Positions 58,463-64,000 of a stretch of 64,000 bases of DNA are shown here, piece after piece. The stretch lies in contig OX246741.1 of the NCBI GenBank assembly GCA_945910005.1, forward strand, positions 47,485,281 to 47,549,280, in the 5' to 3' direction. The notes under the pieces are model-generated. The model made no database searches. It saw nothing but the letters and a program-made list of their open reading frames with translations, and was not told the origin of the DNA. Made by a program: the position numbers and the translations under genes. This DNA comes from Isoperla grammatica (lineage: Eukaryota > Arthropoda > Insecta > Plecoptera > Perlodidae). The first letter of the stretch is position 1. Every line of letters begins with the position of its first letter.

Positions 58463-60500
58463 CGTGGGTGCGCGACCAAACATCATAAACATCACACAAA
58501 GCATACATTCATGTGTGTACATCGTGCTTATCACGTGTAGCCTAGTACAGCGCCGGCGAGGGTAAATGCAACACACGAGGCGCATGACTTGAAGATGATG
58601 ATACATTTCGACAGGAGTAGACTACAAGTCACTATCATCAGACGTATCATCCTCACTTAGGCCCTCGTTGCATGAATGAGATACGTAATTACAAAGTGTA
58701 TGTTTAATTATTAATCACATACTGGTTGGTTTCAAGTGAATTGATTTCTAAACACATCGTTAGACCGCAAATGGGCGGGAAATGTATGTTACGGTTTCAA
58801 CTACGGGATTCGTTCACATTAGTCATAACTAGGGGGGCGGGGTAGTTGTAAGTATGTGAATACTGCACTAATAATTCATTCAGCCACTGAGTGGAAGGGA
58901 TAAAAGTGACGTAATTTCTTTGCAGTAAAGAGAATTTGTGTAAAATCGTCTAAAAAAAAGAAGCGCGGTTCTTGCTTGTTGCAGTTGTTGTGGTGGACAT
59001 GATAAAAGATCAAAAAGTTTAGGTACCCGTAAAGGTATATTCTCTCGCATGCAGCAAAGAAGAAAGCCGTCCAAGTACCGTACGTACGTACCCTGGATTA
59101 GGATAAACGGTTTGGTCTAACCGCACTAGAACATTGTGTGTTGCCAGTTGGAAATCACAAGTGGACAACTCACAAACATTCGGAGATGGCTTTTTTCACC
59201 TTCATCATCTTCATTATCACCCGCTCATCATCTCGATTAGCCATTGTTGCACAATCTCATCAGTTAGCTTGAAGAAAATACGACCGAGTGTTTGTTGTAT
59301 TTCCACGAACCCCACACAACACACACCTTGCGGTCTCCTCGTGTGCCACGGAGTCTCTCACAGTTATGTTCGTGTGGCATGTACTTTCTTGGAGCGCCCT
59401 CGTGTGTCATGGCGTTGTTTGCCCGAGGCGGAGCGGGTCCGAGGATGCTGGCTGGGCGGGTCCTAGGACGGCAACTAGAAGATCCGCCTTGCACACTCTC
59501 GCATACCTTCCTTCCATCGCCCGCTTACGTCACTCACGTGCAAAACAGACAAGATTGGTCGGAAGGTGAAGGAGATTTGGGCGGCCGGGTCTTTACTTAG
59601 TCGGTACCTTCTATATCCACACACTTGCTAGGCAGGGTAGTGGTCCTAAGTCTTTTTCTAAGAATGGCCTACTTTGAACCCCTTGTGAAGAGCCAGGCCA
59701 ATATGTTAAAACAGATTTAAAACATTATTGGAAAGCTTATTGAGTCTTTGTTCCGACCAGGAATAAGTAACTACTTCATGTGATCTGGGTCTGGTTTCAC
59801 TAGAAAAAGACAGGTCCATCCTTGTGGATCCAGGCCCAGAGGTTTGGCTCCTGTCAAAAACCGTTTGAATGAGCGACGAAAACCAGAACTACCAAACGGT
59901 GGTCAAAGGAACGCTGCTCAGTATGACAATAAATTAATTATGTAAGATAAAATTTTGGCCGGAGATGAAAAACCAAAATCACCACACGATATCCATAGGC
60001 AAAATAATGAACTCTCGTTCAATACGTTTGCAATCCGCACACGCAGATAAGCTGCTCTTGTGTGCCTGAGGGGTTGTTGATTACCCATTTCCCCCTCCCG
60101 ACCTAAGTCTTTCTCCTCGGCAACGATTCATCGACAAAAGATTCCCAACAATACTAAACACAAAAGGAAGGTGTGTCAAGCGTTCCTCACCGCAACCAAA
60201 CGTGTCGAGTAATTCGTACAGGAAGTGAAGTGAGTGGATCACAACTAAAACTTGACACAAGAGATCGGCAACACAATAATTACATCTCTTACCGCAGAAG
60301 TGTGCGGTTAGCCTTATCATACCTACTGTGGAATCAGCGTTGAGAAACAGTGGATGAATGGAGCCTCTCTCGGCCCATGCATGCATGCTCTTTCCACCCC
60401 ACTCAAACACAACTAGAAAACATTCACCCTCACCATTGTAACATTTCAGTGGACCGCACTTCGACTTCCGTAGGTGAATGTTTTCGAGATTTCTGTAATG
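58463..60500. other. No gene seen; GC-richer frames around 59290-59600
   Basis: Several overlapping frames at 59134-59600 arise from GC-rich sequence with imperfect internal repetition (CTCGTGTG and similar). TTTCGACAGGAGTAG at about 58606-58620 repeats a block of the 36745-36967 element. Confidence 0.4.
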
Positions 60501-60504
60501 TTAA

Positions 60505-60875
60505 CAGGGAAGGATACCTCTACGTCAAAAACCGCACAAAAATTCATTTTTAAATGATATCACAAGAATGGGCTTCGAAATCGAAAATCTGAATCAACAG
60601 CGCGCTGTGGTTTAGTAAGCCCTACACATTGAATGCTCTATGTCATGACTTCTATATTATAGTCAGCATGTTTTTTTTATAAATAATTAATTTGATTAAT
60701 AATTATCGGATTATAATGAAAATACTGCGCAAATGGTTATAATATTGTATTCAGTCTGTACGGCTTACCAAAGCACAGTGCGCTGCTGATTTAGATTTTC
60801 GATTTCTTGTTGAAATCTTGAGATATAATTAAACAATGACAATTTTCTGCGGTTTTTGACGTCGAGACTGTTCTG
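60505..60875. mobile_element. TTAA-flanked MITE (piggyBac type), copy 2
   Basis: This 371-bp copy aligns along its length with 44134-44516, sharing GGATACCTCTACGTCAAAAA, ATGGGCTTCGAAATC, CCCTACACATTGAATGC and GATTTAGATTTTCGATTTCT. The left flank is TTAA (60501-60504); the right flank is TTAC (60876-60879), a one-base decay. Its right arm keeps CGACGTCAAAAACCGCAG on the complement. Confidence 0.85.
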
Positions 60876-60879
60876 TTAC

Positions 60880-63800
60880 GTGTATTTCTGTGTGTTCTTC
60901 TTTTTATGGCCGCTTCTAGCGGGCCCGACTTCAATCATCTACTGTGGTATTGAACAGTAGGCCTACCTAGCTTAGCTTATCACCGCAGCGATACAATAAT
61001 TACATGCGCAGTAGAGTTGCAGTTAACTTCGCGCACGGAAAAACCGTGACGATGATTGATCGTGCAAGGGATGCAACTAGACGTCAACAACACGTCAACA
61101 ACGGGAGGGAACAAACCGATGCTTGCATGTGTTGAAATGTGAACAAACTCCCACAGACGCTCGAACTGAATAGTAGTTGAGAAAATGGTATGGCAAACAT
61201 GAGCATTTGTTTTTTATTGCACAAATACTTAATGAACACAAACATCCATGTCAGTTTACAGGTTCTTTTTAATGTGCAATTAATTATTCAAAATAAAGGG
61301 TAAAAAGAAAAGCAAGTGATAAATATAAAAACTTGTTTGTACCAGATGTAACTGAGAGCCATGAGGACAGATATTCTAGCAATCGAAATAAGATGGTATA
61401 AAATTAATCGATCAGTTCTTGTCACGATTTCAATGGTAGCTCCCTTGGCATTTTAAAACTGCCAAGGGTGTAAAATGAACCAATTCCCGCCAAAACGATA
61501 AGATAATAAACAGCCTTCGTCGTCCACCTTCATTTTCCTATCGAAAACATCTCAATAAAATAACCATCACGATGTTTTGTGCAATAAAACGATTTGTGGG
61601 TTTTTGATTTTTATTAGATTTCATTCTACAAGGTCCAATAGGTAACAAGTCAACAACAACAACAACAACAGCAACAGCCCGCGTGCGAAGTCGATAAAAA
61701 CCATTACGACACTTTATACATAGAAGACTTTCAAAAACATGAATAAGAAATGCTGGTGGATAGACAGGTCAGGTGAGCTTACACGATCTAAAAGACAAGC
61801 CACCCATTTGTTTGTATTTATTTGCGATATAGGCTATTAATTAAAGCACGTTTTTATATATGACGACACATCACCGGAACATAATTTATATTCTATTCGC
61901 GCTCGTTTCCATTAGCCCATTTAAAAAGCAAACATCTATCGTACATTTAAAACCTACATTTTAATAATCCTTAACCTTCCAAAACGTGCGGTTTTAGATA
62001 GATCATTCATTATGATTCACATCCAGGCAGGAACCTCTGACGAGTTCAAAACAAATCGTTTCCATAAAAACCTGTTTCTTTTTCCTGGCCGCCTCAAATA
62101 GATTGAAAACTCCTATACACTGCTAGAACAGGATAAACTCTAAACTACTATAATGACGATAATGGCCTAGTATCGGATCCCCGCCCGTTCCATTCGACTG
62201 CGGAAAGTCACGAGATGAGATGGAAGAATATTACACATTCCTACAATCTCTTCGTTCGGCATCGTCTCTTGGTCTATACTTGTTGTTATCACTTTCATTT
62301 CGTCTCTATTGGGCCGAGTACGATTGAATATCTTACCGACAACATTGCTTGATACATTTTAGAATGTTTAGTTTAGTTGCGCTTTACTTATCGGTTGAGA
62401 TATGGCGTCTTCGTGGTCTACTTCACGCCTACAATTGAAGATAGATCTCGATCTGAAGGGTTTACACAGCGAAACCATCACTCAATACACAGTTTTGTTT
62501 TAAAATGTTTTTTGGACCGTCACTATTTTTGGTTTCAGAACTGAAGTAAAGTTTCTACTCAATTGTCTAGACAACGTATTTCAATAATACATTAATTGAC
62601 AACAATGTTTACATCTTATTTATTATTGGTATAGTGCAACAGTATTGCCATTACTATTGTTATTTGTCACACACCTTATTTTTTTTCTAAATAACGTTTT
62701 AAATGATGCTATTGACGGAACTTTTTTAAAGACCATTGTTTTCACACATTTAGTTTTCTGTCTTTAGAGCTAGGCTAGTCAGATTTTAAACAATTAGAAG
62801 AACATAAACCAGATGAACTCATTATGCGAGTAAATAGTTATTATCAGCTCTCATCATGTGATCAAAATGTGTGCTATTATTTTATTACACACAGCCAGAT
62901 TATATCGTTGATAACCTTTTACTTTACGTTACACCCATGATTATCCTCTACACTTATTGATTGATCCAATCAGATGGTGATCAAAATCATCAACCGAAAT
63001 ATCCCACACTTGTATTCCCATATCGCCAAGTGCAACAACGCAACAGATGGCTTGTTTCAAAGTTCACTTGCATCCCACACACATAACCACAATGTGTCGA
63101 CCATACGTTAATCGTAACCCTACCCGATGTCCACATTTTAATTCATGCACACACACACATACAATCCTTCTGAGAACTCGCCAAGTGCATTCAATGCAAC
63201 ACGCAAGTGCGTTCACATTGTATGCGAGTAATGTATGCGTCGCACAGTGCGTGAACTCGTATCGCCTCGGTCATCGGGGTCCGATCATAGACCGACCATA
63301 CAACTAATTGAAGCATTCATAACCGCCGCATTGTTCACCCAGATGTCAACTATTATAGTACACTCTTAATAAATAACTCAAACATACGCATCGAAAAAAA
63401 AACCACACCACACTTGCTCTTCTATTCACCTCATATAAAAAAAACGACAGTCTTTTCTATATGACTCGATATTTTTAAACGCCATTGTCCTAGTCTTTAT
63501 TTTCGGAGTACGGAGGGGTTGTCACGTGAGTGAGGCAGACTGTTACAATAGGACACAATAGGCCACGCGACCCAGGACAGAACATGTGCCCGGGTATTGA
63601 ATGGGATAATTGTTTGTTGCGATCAAGATTATTTATTCCAAAGCGGGAGAGGTTGCTTTAGAACTCATCGTGGGTGACGTACGTGATTAATGAAGGGACA
63701 CTTGTTTTGTTCTAGAAGGTGGACAATGTGGCTTAGTTAAATCCTTTTATCGTAAACGGAGATTTTTAGCCGCATGGGACGCACAATTGGGTTACGTTTG

Positions 63801-64000
63801 GATCTCGTTACGGGCAAATCTATCAGGTATTGTGTTTGAAGGGCATAGATTTTCCTATTGCGAGACTCGCAATAATCGATTGAAAGTTTGGACAAATTTC
63901 GGGCAGTTTGGGTAAATATTTCATGAACTGTTTCGTAAACGGTTGTTTGTAAAAAAAAAAAAAATCAAATAAAGTTCTTATGTTGAAAAGTGATATAATA
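60880..64000. other. No gene seen; AAC run and one TAGGCCTA
   Basis: TAGGCCTA at 60958-60965 and an AAC/GCA-type run near 61650-61675. Otherwise AT-rich DNA with short frames such as 63047-63307, none recognised. Confidence 0.5.

Noticed and set aside
59134..59600. Mitochondrial-targeting-like N-terminus in a GC-rich frame
   Set aside because: Several overlapping frames are equally open and the sequence shows internal low-complexity repetition.

Overview
This 64 kb window looks like intergenic or intronic DNA from an animal, most likely a marine invertebrate. It is AT-rich, with many simple-sequence arrays, pure C or G runs of up to 23 bases, and many small DNA transposons and tRNA-derived SINEs. 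The palindrome TAGGCCTA occurs at least eight times; I associate that excess with some marine deuterostome genomes, especially echinoderms, but the lineage is inference. I see no protein-coding gene I can support. Every long open frame is a simple repeat, a minisatellite or a short frame without a recognisable domain. I see no rRNA, tRNA, snRNA or known microRNA gene.

The content is mainly mobile and repetitive. From left to right: three copies of a TA-flanked palindromic MITE carrying CRE and CCAAT motifs (567-719, 2317-2474, 21483-21634); an unrelated palindromic element (3692-3851); a minus-strand remnant of a LINE first ORF with a GDV..PGP motif (14823-15047); two very long microsatellites (CTGT and CACACG, 16541-17156); a CRE plus TATA promoter-like arrangement (19134-19167); a tRNA-headed SINE (22224-22425) with a complete second copy flanked by a 13-bp duplication (39138-39409); an 11 x 60 bp minisatellite (23221-23880); an AGAC array (26226-26446); a second cluster of the same 14-bp motif (29188-29297); a 920-bp hAT element with a perfect 8-bp target duplication (30341-31260); a CpG island (31855-32010); a foldback element with 91-bp arms (34110-34380); a 428-bp hAT element with 11 TATCGATA sites (41214-41641); a PIF/Harbinger-type MITE with a TTAA (piggyBac-type) MITE inserted exactly at its edge (43962-44516), whose second copy lies at 60505-60875; and an inverted pair of sequences resembling a Penelope-type retroelement end with a partial hammerhead-like fold (46916-47141).

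The most interesting signal is the 60-bp minisatellite. Ten of its eleven units contain a GTTRCC-type/GGCAAC palindrome, the consensus X-box bound by RFX transcription factors. Two more near-perfect X-boxes occur in a separate 28-bp periodic cluster at 29188-29297. The window therefore holds two independent homotypic RFX-site arrays about 5.3 kb apart. Whether they regulate a gene outside the window cannot be judged from sequence alone.
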